Source of the DNA: Aromatoleum buckelii
GTDB lineage: Bacteria > Pseudomonadota > Gammaproteobacteria > Burkholderiales > Rhodocyclaceae
Reading direction: 5' to 3'
NCBI RefSeq assembly: GCF_012910785.2
Contig: NZ_WTVH02000010.1
Coordinates: forward strand, 620,001 to 684,000
DNA length: 64,000 nucleotides
Shown: piece by piece, positions 44,934 to 53,209 of the stretch
Numbering within the stretch: position 1 is the stretch's first letter
Layout: each line of letters begins with the position of its first letter
Program-made: the position numbers and the translations under genes
The notes under the pieces: generated by a model
Databases searched by the model: none
What the model was told of the DNA's origin: nothing
The model's input: only the letters and a program-made list of their open reading frames with translations

Positions 44934-46016
44934 TCAGAGTTTCTGTGCCGACATGTACTGGTCGTAGCTGCCTTCGGCGATGCCTTCCCACTGATACGCG
45001 TCGGCCTGGAAGCGCGAGTAGTCGGCGTAGATCTTCTTCCAGTTCGGGTTCTTGTCGTTCAGCTCGGCATAGACTTCGCGCGACGCCTTGAAGGCCGCGT
45101 CCATCACTTCCTTCGGCAGGCGGCTGAGCTTCGCGCCTTCGGCGATCAGCTGCTTGAGCGCCGTCGGGTTGCGGCCGTCGTAAGTCGCCTGAACACTGAC
45201 ATGCGCGTCGGAGGCGGCCTGGCGTACGATCGCCTTGTACTCGTTCGACAACGAGTTGAACGCCTTCGTATTGATCAGGACCGAGAACTGCGTGCTGCCT
45301 TCCCACCACGCGGGGTAGTAGTAGTTCTTGGCGACCTTGTGCAGGCCCAGCTTCAGGTCGTCATAGGGCCCGATCCACTCCGCGGCATCCACGGTGCCTT
45401 TCTCGAGCGACTGGTAGATTTCCGCTGCGGGAATGTTCTGCGGCACTGCGCCGAGCTTGGCCAGCACACGGCCGCCGAAGCCGCCGATGCGCATCTTCAG
45501 TCCGTTCACGTCGGCGAGCGACTTGATCTCCTTGCGGTACCAGCCGCCCATCTGCGCGCCCGAATTGCCCATCGGGAAATTGATGATGTTGTAGTTGGCA
45601 TAGAATTCGCGCATCAGCTTCAGGCCGTTGCCTTCGTACATCCACGCGGTCTGTTGCCGGGAGTTCATGCCGAACGGAATCGCGCAGTCGAGCGCAAAAG
45701 CTTCGTCCTTGCCGAAGAAGTAATACGGCGCGGTGTGCGCGCATTCGATCGTGTCCTGCTGGATCGCATCGACGACCCCGAAAGCCGGGACGAGTTCGCC
45801 GGCCGCATGGACGCTCACCGTGAATTTCCCGCCGGTGGCTTCGGTGACGTTCTTCGCAAAAGTCTCGGCCCCGCCGAAGAGCGTCTCCAGCGACTTCGGG
45901 AAACTCGACGCCAGACGCCAGCGCAGGTTCTGCTGCGCGTGGATGATGGCGGGGGCGGAACCGGCAGCGAGGACTCCGGCGATACCTGCATTTTTCAGAA
46001 ATGAACGACGTTCCAC
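44934..46016 (-). CDS. TRAP transporter solute-binding protein, copy 1 (DctP/FcbT1 type)
   Basis: A 360-residue periplasmic binding protein with a twin-arginine-like signal (ERRSFLKNAGIAGVLAAGSA). It has LRWRLASSFPKSLETLFGGAETFAK, QMGGWYRKEIKSLADVNGLKMRIGGFGGRVLAKLG (the conserved Arg that usually holds a carboxylate) and WEGSTQFSVLINTKAF. GTG start with aagggaga upstream. FcbT1/TakP-type relatives bind 2-oxoacids or aromatic acids; the ligand here is unknown. It is nearly a copy of the following gene. Confidence 0.92.
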   Translation of the reverse strand: MERRSFLKNAGIAGVLAAGSAPAIIHAQQNLRWRLASSFPKSLETLFGGAETFAKNVTEATGGKFTVSVHAAGELVPAFGVVDAIQQDTIECAHTAPYYFFGKDEAFALDCAIPFGMNSRQQTAWMYEGNGLKLMREFYANYNIINFPMGNSGAQMGGWYRKEIKSLADVNGLKMRIGGFGGRVLAKLGAVPQNIPAAEIYQSLEKGTVDAAEWIGPYDDLKLGLHKVAKNYYYPAWWEGSTQFSVLINTKAFNSLSNEYKAIVRQAASDAHVSVQATYDGRNPTALKQLIAEGAKLSRLPKEVMDAAFKASREVYAELNDKNPNWKKIYADYSRFQADAYQWEGIAEGSYDQYMSAQKL

Positions 46017-46208
46017 GATGTCTCCCTTGGCCTTCCGTTGTTGGAATGGCGCTGAGAGTACAAGGGTTCGCGCGGCGGCGAAATTCGCGGGAAACCCTAA
46101 TATCCTGTGTTTCAGCCGGGCCGGAAGGGGTTGGGCGGCGGTAGCTGCAGGGATACGACAGGGGTGTTCGCCATGCCCGCGGGTAGGCGGAAAGGGACTT
46201 TCCGGAAG

Positions 46209-46236
46209 CGCCCCCCGGCGTTGCTGCCGGCGGGCG
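46209..46236. terminator. Hairpin between the two tandem binding-protein genes
   Basis: 11-base stem with one mismatch (cgccccccggc / gccggcgggcg, 6-base loop), 14 bases past the stop of the upstream copy and before the second copy. No T-run. It mirrors the hairpin after the other copy. Confidence 0.45.
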
Positions 46237-46250
46237 TTCCGACGGGCTCG

Positions 46251-47333
46251 TTACAGCTTCTGCGCGGCCATGTACTGGTCGTAGCTGCCTTCGGCGAGCG
46301 GCGTCCATTGGTACTGTGCCTGCATGAAGCGCGAGTAGTCCGCGTAGATCTTCTTCCACGCCGGGTTCTTGTCGTTCAGCTCGGCATAGACTTCGCGCGA
46401 CGCCTTGAACGCGGCGTCCATGACATCCTTGGGTAGCCGCTTGAGCTTGGCGCCTTCGGAAATCAGCTGCTTGAGCGCGGCCGGGTTGCGGGCATCGTAA
46501 CGGGCCTGGGTCACGACGTGCGAATCCGATGCCGCCTGGCGCACGATCGACTTGTACTCGTTCGACAGCCCGTTGAAGGCCTTCGCGTTGATGTACAGCG
46601 TGGTCTGTGCGCTACCCTCCCACCATGCCGGATAGTAATAATACGGTGCGACCCGGTGCAGGCCGAGTTTGAGGTCGTCGTGCGGGCCGACGAACTCGGT
46701 TGCGTCGATCGTGCCTTTTTCCAGCGCCGAGTAGATCTCGCCGGCCGGAATGTTCTGCGACACCACGCCGAGTTTTGCCAGCACGCGCCCGCCGAAGCCG
46801 CCGATGCGCATCTTCATGCCGTCGAAGTCGGCGACGGACTTGATTTCCTTGCGGTACCAGCCCCCCATCTGCGCGCCGGTGTTGCCCATCGGCAGGCTGA
46901 TGATGTTGTAGGGCGCATAAAATTCGCGCAGCAGCTTCTGGCCATTGCCCTCATACATCCATGCCGTGAGCTGGCGTGCGTTCATGCCGAACGGGATCGC
47001 GCAGTCGAACGCGAACGCTTCGTCCTTGCCGAAGAAATAATAGGGCGCGGTGTTCGCGCATTCGATCGACCCCTGCTGCAGCGCATCGACGACGCCGAAG
47101 GCCGGCACCAGTTCACCGGCGGCATGCACCGTGACGGTGAACTTGCCGCCGGTCGATTCGGCGACGTTCTTCGCGAAAGTCTCGGCGGCGCCGATCAGCG
47201 TGTCGAGCGACTTCGGGAAGCTCGACGCGAGACGCCAGCGGATGTTTTCCTGCGCATGGACGATCGCCGGGGCGCTGGCTCCGGCGAGCACGCCGGCCAG
47301 ACCCGCGCTTCTGAGAAATTTTCGACGTTCCAC
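46251..47333 (-). CDS. TRAP transporter solute-binding protein, copy 2 (DctP/FcbT1 type)
   Basis: A 360-residue paralog of the neighbouring binding protein, same length and same order of motifs (RRKFLRSAGLAGVLAGASA signal, IRWRLASSFPKSLDTLIGAAETFAK, GGWYRKEIKSVADFDGMKMRIGGFGGRVLAKLG, WEGSAQTTLYINAKAF). GTG start 47333 follows aaggag. The two differ at scattered surface positions and in the section around residues 215-270. First gene of the transporter run, so this copy is transcribed first; 234 bases separate it from copy 1. Confidence 0.92.
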   Translation of the reverse strand: MERRKFLRSAGLAGVLAGASAPAIVHAQENIRWRLASSFPKSLDTLIGAAETFAKNVAESTGGKFTVTVHAAGELVPAFGVVDALQQGSIECANTAPYYFFGKDEAFAFDCAIPFGMNARQLTAWMYEGNGQKLLREFYAPYNIISLPMGNTGAQMGGWYRKEIKSVADFDGMKMRIGGFGGRVLAKLGVVSQNIPAGEIYSALEKGTIDATEFVGPHDDLKLGLHRVAPYYYYPAWWEGSAQTTLYINAKAFNGLSNEYKSIVRQAASDSHVVTQARYDARNPAALKQLISEGAKLKRLPKDVMDAAFKASREVYAELNDKNPAWKKIYADYSRFMQAQYQWTPLAEGSYDQYMAAQKL

Positions 47334-47485
47334 GATCTCTCCTTGTTGTGCTTTATGAATTCCCGGCAATGCCGGCGAGATTTCCCGAAGGGTGGTGCGG
47401 GCGCGGCCTCACAGAGAAACGCCCGCCGCTTCAAAAGCGTACGGCCATCCGGTATGCCACGCCACGACAATGAGATGCAGCGCGT

Positions 47486-48826
47486 TCAGCGCCCGGCGAT
47501 CTTCATGCGCTCGATGAGCACCGAGCCGCAATGCTTCGCGCCGCGCGGCAGCGCGTCGTTGCCGATCGCGACGATGCTGCGGAACATGTCGCGCAGGTTG
47601 CCGGCGATCGTGATTTCCTCGACCGCGTGCTTGATCTTGCCTTTTTCGACCCAGTAGCCGGCCGCGCCGCGGGAGTAGTCGCCGGTGACGTAATTGACGC
47701 CGTGGCCGAGGAGTTCGGTGACGACGAGGCCGCGGTCCATGTGCTTGACGAGTGCCGGGAAGTCCATGCCCCCGGCGCCGACGACGAGGTTGTGCGAGCC
47801 GCCGGCGTTGCCGGTCGTCTGAAGCCCGAGCTTGCGTGCCGAATAGGTCGACAGGAAATAGCCTTGCAGCACGCCGTCACTGACGACTTCACGGTCGCGC
47901 GTCGCGACACCGTCGCTGTCGAACGGGCTCGAGCCGAAGCCTTTCGGCACGTGCGGGCGCTCGGAGATGTTCACGATCGGCGAGAACACCGGTTGGCCGA
48001 GGCTGTCGAGCAGGAACGACGACTTGCGGTACAGCGAGCCGCCGCTGACCGCGTGGACGAAATTCCCGACCAGCGCGACCGCCAGCGGCGCTTCGAACAG
48101 CACCGGCGCCTCGCAGGTCTTGATCTTGCGCGCGCCGAGGCGGGCGAGGGCTCGTTCGGCTGCACGCCGTCCAACCAGATCGCTCGCCATCAGGTCGGCC
48201 GCGTCGCGGCGCGAGTCGTACCAGTATTCGCGCTGCATGCCGTCGCCTTCGCCGGCGATGACCGAGCACGAGATGCTGTGGCGCGAACTGGCGTAGCCGC
48301 CGATGAAGCCGGCGCTGTTCGCCGAGACGAAGTGCGATTCCTGTGTCGAGACGCTCGCCCCTTCGGAATTCGTGATCTTCGGACTCACGGCGAACGCCGC
48401 CTCCTCGCACTCGCGCGCCGCGGTGATCGCGTCCTCGACGCTGAGCTGCCATGGGTGGTGGAGGTCGAGATCCGGGCAGTCTTTTGCCATCAGCTCCGGC
48501 TCGGCGAGGCCGGCGCACGGGTCGGGCGCGGTGAAGCGGGCGATCGAGACGGCCGCTTCGACGGTCGCCTTCAGCGCCGCCTTCGAAAAATCCGAAGTGC
48601 TCGCGTGGCCACGCTGCTGGCCGACGTAGACCGTGACGCCGATGCCCTTGTCACGGTTGTATTCGATCGTGTCGACTTCGCCTTTGCGCACCGTCGCCGA
48701 CTGGCCGAACCCTTCTGAAACATCGGTTTCGCATGCCGTCGCGCCGCGCTTTTTTGCGAATTTCAGCACATCGGCGGCGATTTCGTGCAGCCGGTCGGGG
48801 GGGAACGAGAAGCCTTGAGCGGACAT
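47486..48826 (-). CDS. pmbA: PmbA/TldE-type metalloprotease subunit
   Basis: The 446-residue protein starts at ATG 48826 (MSAQGFSFPPDRLHEIAADVL); a further ATG is 21 bases upstream. Family marks: ATVRKGEVDTIEYNRDKGIGVTVYVGQQRGHASTSDFS, PVFSPIVNISERPHVPKGFGSSPFDSDGVATRDREVVSDGVLQGYF and LGHGVNYVTGDYSRGAAGYWVE. With TldD it forms a protease that degrades small peptides and processes microcin or CcdA (family knowledge). TldD is not in the window. Divergent from yjgA. Confidence 0.94.
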   Translation of the reverse strand: MSAQGFSFPPDRLHEIAADVLKFAKKRGATACETDVSEGFGQSATVRKGEVDTIEYNRDKGIGVTVYVGQQRGHASTSDFSKAALKATVEAAVSIARFTAPDPCAGLAEPELMAKDCPDLDLHHPWQLSVEDAITAARECEEAAFAVSPKITNSEGASVSTQESHFVSANSAGFIGGYASSRHSISCSVIAGEGDGMQREYWYDSRRDAADLMASDLVGRRAAERALARLGARKIKTCEAPVLFEAPLAVALVGNFVHAVSGGSLYRKSSFLLDSLGQPVFSPIVNISERPHVPKGFGSSPFDSDGVATRDREVVSDGVLQGYFLSTYSARKLGLQTTGNAGGSHNLVVGAGGMDFPALVKHMDRGLVVTELLGHGVNYVTGDYSRGAAGYWVEKGKIKHAVEEITIAGNLRDMFRSIVAIGNDALPRGAKHCGSVLIERMKIAGR

Positions 48827-48851
48827 GGGCGGGAGACCAGGGAGCAAAGGC

Positions 48852-48857
48852 TATAAT
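48852..48857 (+). promoter_or_regulatory. Consensus -10 box for yjgA
   Basis: A perfect TATAAT, 30 bases upstream of the yjgA start, in the short region divergent from pmbA. Confidence 0.5.
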
Positions 48858-48887
48858 CTTACCCCGTTCCCACGCACTGTACTTTTC

Positions 48888-49460
48888 ATGATCCACGCCG
48901 ACCACGACGACAACCTGCCCGACGACGAGGAAGCGCTGCCGCTGCCGCCGAGCAAGAGCCAGCGCAAGCGCGACATGCACGCGCTGCAGGATCTCGGCGA
49001 GCAACTGGTCGCGCTGTCTGTCGACCAGCTGAAGAAAGTGCCGATGCCCGAAGCGCTCGCCGACGCGGTGCGCGAGGCCAAGCGCATAACGAAGCACGAG
49101 GCGCGGCGCCGCCAGATGCAATACGTCGGCAAGCTGATGCGCCACATCGATCCCGAACCTATCCAGGCGCAGCTCGACGTGTTCAACGGCCTGTCGAAGG
49201 CCGAGATCGCGCGCCAGCATCGGCTCGAGCGCCTGCGCGCCGATGTGCTCGACGACGAGAAGGTGCTGCAGAGGATCGCCGAGACCTGGCCGGAGGCGGA
49301 TTTCCAGCAGCTGCGCATGTTGCGTCGCAATGCGCTGAAGGAGCGCGAGCAGAACAAGCCGCCGCGCGCGTTCCGCGAGCTGTTCCGCGTGCTGCGGGAC
49401 CTCGACGCCGGCGCTGCCGCACCGCCGGCGGACGAGCCGCAGGATGACGACGAAGAGTGA
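48888..49460 (+). CDS. yjgA: Ribosome-associated protein YjgA (DUF615)
   Basis: The 190-residue protein has PPSKSQRKRDMHALQDLGEQLVAL (the family signature), AKRITKHEARRRQMQYVGKLMR and ALKEREQNKPPRAFRELFRVLRDL. It is basic and helical and associates with the large ribosomal subunit precursor in E. coli (family knowledge). The pmbA-yjgA divergent arrangement is widely conserved. ATG 48888 is preceded by a TATAAT box and weak ribosome site. Confidence 0.94.
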   Translation: MIHADHDDNLPDDEEALPLPPSKSQRKRDMHALQDLGEQLVALSVDQLKKVPMPEALADAVREAKRITKHEARRRQMQYVGKLMRHIDPEPIQAQLDVFNGLSKAEIARQHRLERLRADVLDDEKVLQRIAETWPEADFQQLRMLRRNALKEREQNKPPRAFRELFRVLRDLDAGAAAPPADEPQDDDEE

Positions 49461-49508
49461 GCACCGCCGGGTGTTCCGGCAGTGGCCGATGATCGAAAGG
49501 GGATTCTC

Positions 49509-50099
49509 ATGAGTGACGAAATCACGATCGGCCTGGTGTCGATCAGCGACCGCGCCTCCGACGGCACGTATCAGGATCAGGGCATTCCGGCGCTGCGCGA
49601 GTGGCTCGATCGCGCGCTGACTTCGCCGTGGCGCGCCGAAATGCGGCTGATTCCGGACGACCGGCCGACGATCGAGCGCACGCTGATCGAGCTTGCCGAC
49701 GCCGCCGGCTGTGCGCTGATCCTGACCACCGGCGGCACCGGCCCGGCACCGCGCGACGTCACGCCGGAAGCGACCCTTGCGGTCGGCGAAAAGGAGATGC
49801 CCGGCTTCGGCGAGGAGATGCGCCGGATCAGCCTCAACTTCGTGCCGACCGCGATCCTGTCGCGGCAGGTCGCCGTGATCCGCGGCAAGAGCCTGATCGT
49901 CAACCTGCCTGGACAGCCGAAATCGATCCGTGAAACCCTCGAAGGACTGCGCGCGGCCGACGGTTCGGTGAGCCACGTCGGCATCTTCGCGGCGATTCCG
50001 TACTGCATCGACCTGATCGGCGGGCCGTACGTCGAGACCAATGACGACGTCATCAAGGCCTTCCGTCCGAAGCAGGCGATCCGGGCGAAAAAGGCCTGA
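49509..50099 (+). CDS. mog: Molybdopterin adenylyltransferase (Mog)
   Basis: A 196-residue protein that adenylates molybdopterin before MoeA inserts molybdenum. IGLVSISDRASDGTYQDQGIPAL opens the domain; ILTTGGTGPAPRDVTPEATLAV is the MPT-binding TGGTG motif; IVNLPGQPKSIRETL and the C-terminal AIPYCIDLIGGPYVET follow. ATG 49509 has a gaaagggg site. It is 48 bases after yjgA and acts one step before the MoeA encoded at 22.6 kb. Confidence 0.93.
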   Translation: MSDEITIGLVSISDRASDGTYQDQGIPALREWLDRALTSPWRAEMRLIPDDRPTIERTLIELADAAGCALILTTGGTGPAPRDVTPEATLAVGEKEMPGFGEEMRRISLNFVPTAILSRQVAVIRGKSLIVNLPGQPKSIRETLEGLRAADGSVSHVGIFAAIPYCIDLIGGPYVETNDDVIKAFRPKQAIRAKKA

Positions 50100-50150
50100 C
50101 TCCGGACGCGCTGCGGGACGCTGCCGGCGCAGGAACGGGCGATCTTCGGC

Positions 50151-50156
50151 TAGAAT
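50151..50156 (+). promoter_or_regulatory. Candidate -10 box for the DAHP synthase gene
   Basis: TAGAAT, 36 bases upstream of the start codon at 50193. No TyrR- or Trp-type operator could be recognised. Confidence 0.35.
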
Positions 50157-50192
50157 CGTGCGCTTGCCAACGCTGCCCAACAGAGTTTCGCC

Positions 50193-51275
50193 ATGTCCGC
50201 CTCAGTGAAGATTCACATCGATGATGTCCGCATCCAGGAGATCAAGGAACTGATTCCGCCCGCCCACGTGCTGCGCGAATTTCCGGCGACGCCGAAAGCG
50301 GCCGAAGTGGCGTACGAGGCGAGGCAGGGGATCCACCGCATCCTGTTCGGCGCGGACGACCGCCTGCTGGTCGTCATCGGGCCGTGCTCGATCCACGATC
50401 TGGACGCGGCGCTCGAATACGCACGCAAGCTCAAGGTCGAGGCGGCGCGCCTCAAGGACGATCTGCTCGTCGTGATGCGCGTCTATTTCGAGAAGCCGCG
50501 CACGACGGTCGGCTGGAAAGGCCTGATCAACGACCCATACCTCGACAACAGCTTCCGCATCAACGAAGGCGTGCGGCTCGCGCGCAAGCTGCTGTGGGAG
50601 ATCAACGAGATGGGCCTGCCGGCGGGCACCGAGTTCCTCGACATGATCACGCCGCAGTACATCGCCGACCTGATCGCGTGGGGCGCGATCGGCGCGCGCA
50701 CGACCGAGAGCCAGGTGCACCGCGAACTCGCATCCGGGCTGTCGTGCCCGGTCGGCTTCAAGAACGGCACCGACGGCAACGTCAGGATCGCCGTCGATGC
50801 GATCAAGGCTGCACAGTCGCCGCACCATTTCCTGTCCGTGACCAAGGCGGGGCATTCGGCGATCGTCACGACGCTCGGCAACGAGGACTGCCACGTCATC
50901 CTGCGCGGCGGCAAGAGCACCAACTACGATGCCGCCAGCGTCGATGCAGCCTGCAAGGAACTCGCCGCTTCGGGCGTGCCGGGCAAGGTGATGATCGACT
51001 TCTCGCACGCGAACAGCCGCAAGCAGCACCGCCTGCAGATCGAGGTCGCGCGCGATGTCGGCGTGCAGATGGCGGACGGCGACGACCGCATCATCGGCGT
51101 GATGGTCGAGTCGCACCTGAAGGAAGGGCGCCAGGACCTGATTCCGGGCAAGGAACTCGAGTACGGCAAGAGCATCACCGACGCGTGCCTGGGCTGGGAA
51201 GACAGCGTCACCGTGCTCGAAATCCTCGCCGAGGCGGTACGCCAGCGCCGCGTCAAACGCGCCGACCTGGAGTGA
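50193..51275 (+). CDS. aroG: 3-deoxy-7-phosphoheptulonate synthase, class I
   Basis: The 360-residue enzyme condenses PEP and erythrose-4-phosphate, the first step of aromatic amino acid synthesis. Seen: LLVVIGPCSIHDLDAALEYA, VVMRVYFEKPRTTVGWKGLINDP, GARTTESQVHRELASGLSCPVGFKNGTDG, and IDFSHANSRKQHRLQ. The symbol follows the E. coli AroG group, but AroF/AroH cannot be excluded without knowing which amino acid inhibits it. Erythrose-4-phosphate comes from transketolase, encoded in this window. Confidence 0.92.
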   Translation: MSASVKIHIDDVRIQEIKELIPPAHVLREFPATPKAAEVAYEARQGIHRILFGADDRLLVVIGPCSIHDLDAALEYARKLKVEAARLKDDLLVVMRVYFEKPRTTVGWKGLINDPYLDNSFRINEGVRLARKLLWEINEMGLPAGTEFLDMITPQYIADLIAWGAIGARTTESQVHRELASGLSCPVGFKNGTDGNVRIAVDAIKAAQSPHHFLSVTKAGHSAIVTTLGNEDCHVILRGGKSTNYDAASVDAACKELAASGVPGKVMIDFSHANSRKQHRLQIEVARDVGVQMADGDDRIIGVMVESHLKEGRQDLIPGKELEYGKSITDACLGWEDSVTVLEILAEAVRQRRVKRADLE

Positions 51276-51432
51276 CGCGGCGCTCGAGTAGCTGCCGCGC
51301 CGGCAGTTGAAGGCCGGGATCATGGATGCGCCGACCTGCCGCAAGACGCCGCGACTTCCCGGACCACCCGTGATGGATGCCGGGTCCGGCGCCTGAATTC
51401 GCAACGTCGATCCTCCGTATCGGGCACAGCGC

Positions 51433-52518
51433 GTGTCGCGCAAGATCATCCACTGCGATTGCGACTGCTTCTATGCGGCAGTCGAGATGCGCGACGATCC
51501 GTCGCTCGTCGGCCGTCCGCTTGCGGTCGGCGGCAAGCCCGACGAGCGCGGCGTCGTCGCGACGTGCAACTACGAGGCGCGCGCTTTCGGCGTGCGCTCG
51601 GCGATGTCGACGGCGCACGCGCTGCGGCTGTGCCCGCACCTGCTGCTGCTGCCGCCGGACTTCACCCGCTACCGTGCCGCGTCGCGCCAGATCCTCGCGA
51701 TCTACCGCGAATACACCGCGCTCGTCGAACCGCTGTCGCTCGACGAGGCCTATCTCGACGTCACCGCGGTGGATCGCTGCCGCGGCAGTGCGACGCTGAT
51801 GGCGCAGGAGATCCGCAGCCGCATTCATGACGAAGTCGGCATCACCGCGTCAGCCGGCATCGCGCCGAACAAATTCGTCGCGAAGGTCGCGAGCGACTGG
51901 AGGAAGCCGAACGGCCAGTTCGTCGTGCCGCCGCAAGAGGTCGACCGCTTCGTCGCCGAGTTGCCGGTGAAGAAGATCTTCGGCGTCGGCAAGGTCACCG
52001 CCGAGCATCTGCTGCGGCTCGGAGTCGAGACGTGCGGTGATCTGCGCTCCTGGGGCGTCGCCGACCTGACACAGGAATTCGGCAGTTTCGGCGCGAAACT
52101 GCATCGGTTGTGCCGGGGCATCGACGACCGGCCGGTTGCGCCCGACCGCGAGCGCAAATCGCTTTCGGTGGAGACGACCTACAACCGCGATCTTCCCGAT
52201 CTGCAGGCCTGCCTCGATGCGTTGCCGGCGCTCGTCGAGCAATTCTCGCGCCGGATGGCGCGGCTACAAGACGGCGAGACGGTCCACAAGGTCTTCGTCA
52301 AGCTACGGTTCTCCGATTTCACCCGGACCACAGCCGAGTGCGTCAATCCGAGTCCGGGCCTGGAAACATGGATCAAGCTCCTGACGGAAGGGTATCGGCG
52401 CCGCGCGCTGCCGGTGCGCCTGCTCGGTGTCGGGGTGCGCTTCGCCGCCCCTGCGGCGCCGGACCCGCAGCTTGAGCTGTTCGCGGGCCTCGCTCCGCAC
52501 GACGACGGTCGGCCGTGA
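51433..52518 (+). CDS. dinB: DNA polymerase IV
   Basis: A 361-residue Y-family translesion polymerase. KIIHCDCDCFYAAVEMRDDPSL is the catalytic start; VEPLSLDEAYLDVT holds the acidic pair; then KFVAKVASDWRKPNGQFVVPP and little-finger sequences. A C-terminal PQLELF matches the beta-clamp-binding consensus. GTG start. No LexA box is apparent in the 157 bases after aroG, so SOS control is not supported here. Confidence 0.95.
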   Translation: MSRKIIHCDCDCFYAAVEMRDDPSLVGRPLAVGGKPDERGVVATCNYEARAFGVRSAMSTAHALRLCPHLLLLPPDFTRYRAASRQILAIYREYTALVEPLSLDEAYLDVTAVDRCRGSATLMAQEIRSRIHDEVGITASAGIAPNKFVAKVASDWRKPNGQFVVPPQEVDRFVAELPVKKIFGVGKVTAEHLLRLGVETCGDLRSWGVADLTQEFGSFGAKLHRLCRGIDDRPVAPDRERKSLSVETTYNRDLPDLQACLDALPALVEQFSRRMARLQDGETVHKVFVKLRFSDFTRTTAECVNPSPGLETWIKLLTEGYRRRALPVRLLGVGVRFAAPAAPDPQLELFAGLAPHDDGRP

Positions 52519-52526
52519 CGCTGATC

Positions 52527-53078
52527 TCAGGCGTTCTTGCCCTTCTGCCACAGCACGTCGCCGCGACCTGCGGCACGGTTGAGCACGCGTCCGAGCACGA
52601 ACAGCAGGTCGGAAAACCGGTTCAAATACTGGCGCGGCCCGTCGTTGATCGCTTCTTCCTGTCCCAGCGCGACGATCGCACGTTCCGCGCGGCGGCAAAC
52701 CGTGCGCGCGAGGTGCGCGAGCGCCGCGGCGCGGCTGCCGCCGGGCAGGATGAAGTCCTTCAGCGGCTCGAGCGGCTCGTTGAGCCGGTCGAGTTCGGTC
52801 TCGAGCTTGTCGACATGTTTCTGGCTGATCATGCTCATGCCGGGGATGCAGATTTCGCCGCCGAGGTCGAAGAGATCGTGCTGCACGTCCGTCAGCAGCG
52901 CCTGCACGTCGTCCGGCAGGTCCTCGCACAGCAGCAGCCCGACGACCGCGTTCAGTTCGTCGACTTCACCGAGCGTGTCGATGCGCAGGCTGTTCTTCGC
53001 AACGCGCTTGCCGTCGCCCAGCCCGGTCGTCCCGGCGTCGCCGGTGCGGGTGTAGATCTTCGAGAGCCGATGTCCCAT
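52527..53078 (-). CDS. Cob(I)yrinic acid a,c-diamide adenosyltransferase (PduO type)
   Basis: The 183-residue protein shows the PduO signature GHRLSKIYTRTGDAGTTGLGDGKRV, EVDELNAVVGLLLCE, FILPGGSRAAALAHLARTVCRRAERAIVAL and YLNRFSDLLFVLGRVLNR, the ATP and cobalamin binding parts. It makes adenosylcobalamin. ATG 53078 follows ggaagacgagaaa; an upstream ATG would add 22 non-typical residues. Divergent from alaS; a minus-strand TATAAT is at 53113-53118. No cobalamin riboswitch is seen. Confidence 0.93.
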   Translation of the reverse strand: MGHRLSKIYTRTGDAGTTGLGDGKRVAKNSLRIDTLGEVDELNAVVGLLLCEDLPDDVQALLTDVQHDLFDLGGEICIPGMSMISQKHVDKLETELDRLNEPLEPLKDFILPGGSRAAALAHLARTVCRRAERAIVALGQEEAINDGPRQYLNRFSDLLFVLGRVLNRAAGRGDVLWQKGKNA

Positions 53079-53112
53079 TTTCTCGTCTTCCTGTGCAGTT
53101 GGGGGTCGGCCG

Positions 53113-53118
53113 ATTATA
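53113..53118 (-). promoter_or_regulatory. Consensus -10 box for the cobalamin adenosyltransferase
   Basis: TATAAT on the minus strand, 35 bases upstream of the start codon at 53078. Confidence 0.45.
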
Positions 53119-53148
53119 GGCGAAGCCTCTCGCCCTCCTTTCATCCGT

Positions 53149-53154
53149 TAGAAT
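53149..53154 (+). promoter_or_regulatory. Candidate -10 box for alaS
   Basis: TAGAAT on the plus strand, 56 bases upstream of the alaS start; 30 bases from the divergent box of the neighbouring gene. Confidence 0.35.
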
Positions 53155-53209
53155 CGCCGTTTTACGAATTCCGCTGTGTCGATCCGATCTGTCCAGGCGA
53201 ACCTCCCCC

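Noticed and set aside
51276-51432. LexA box before dinB
   Set aside because: No CTG-N10-CAG site could be recognised in the gap.
53079-53209. Possible cobalamin riboswitch before the adenosyltransferase
   Set aside because: Only 131 bases shared with the alaS promoter and no B12-box-like sequence.
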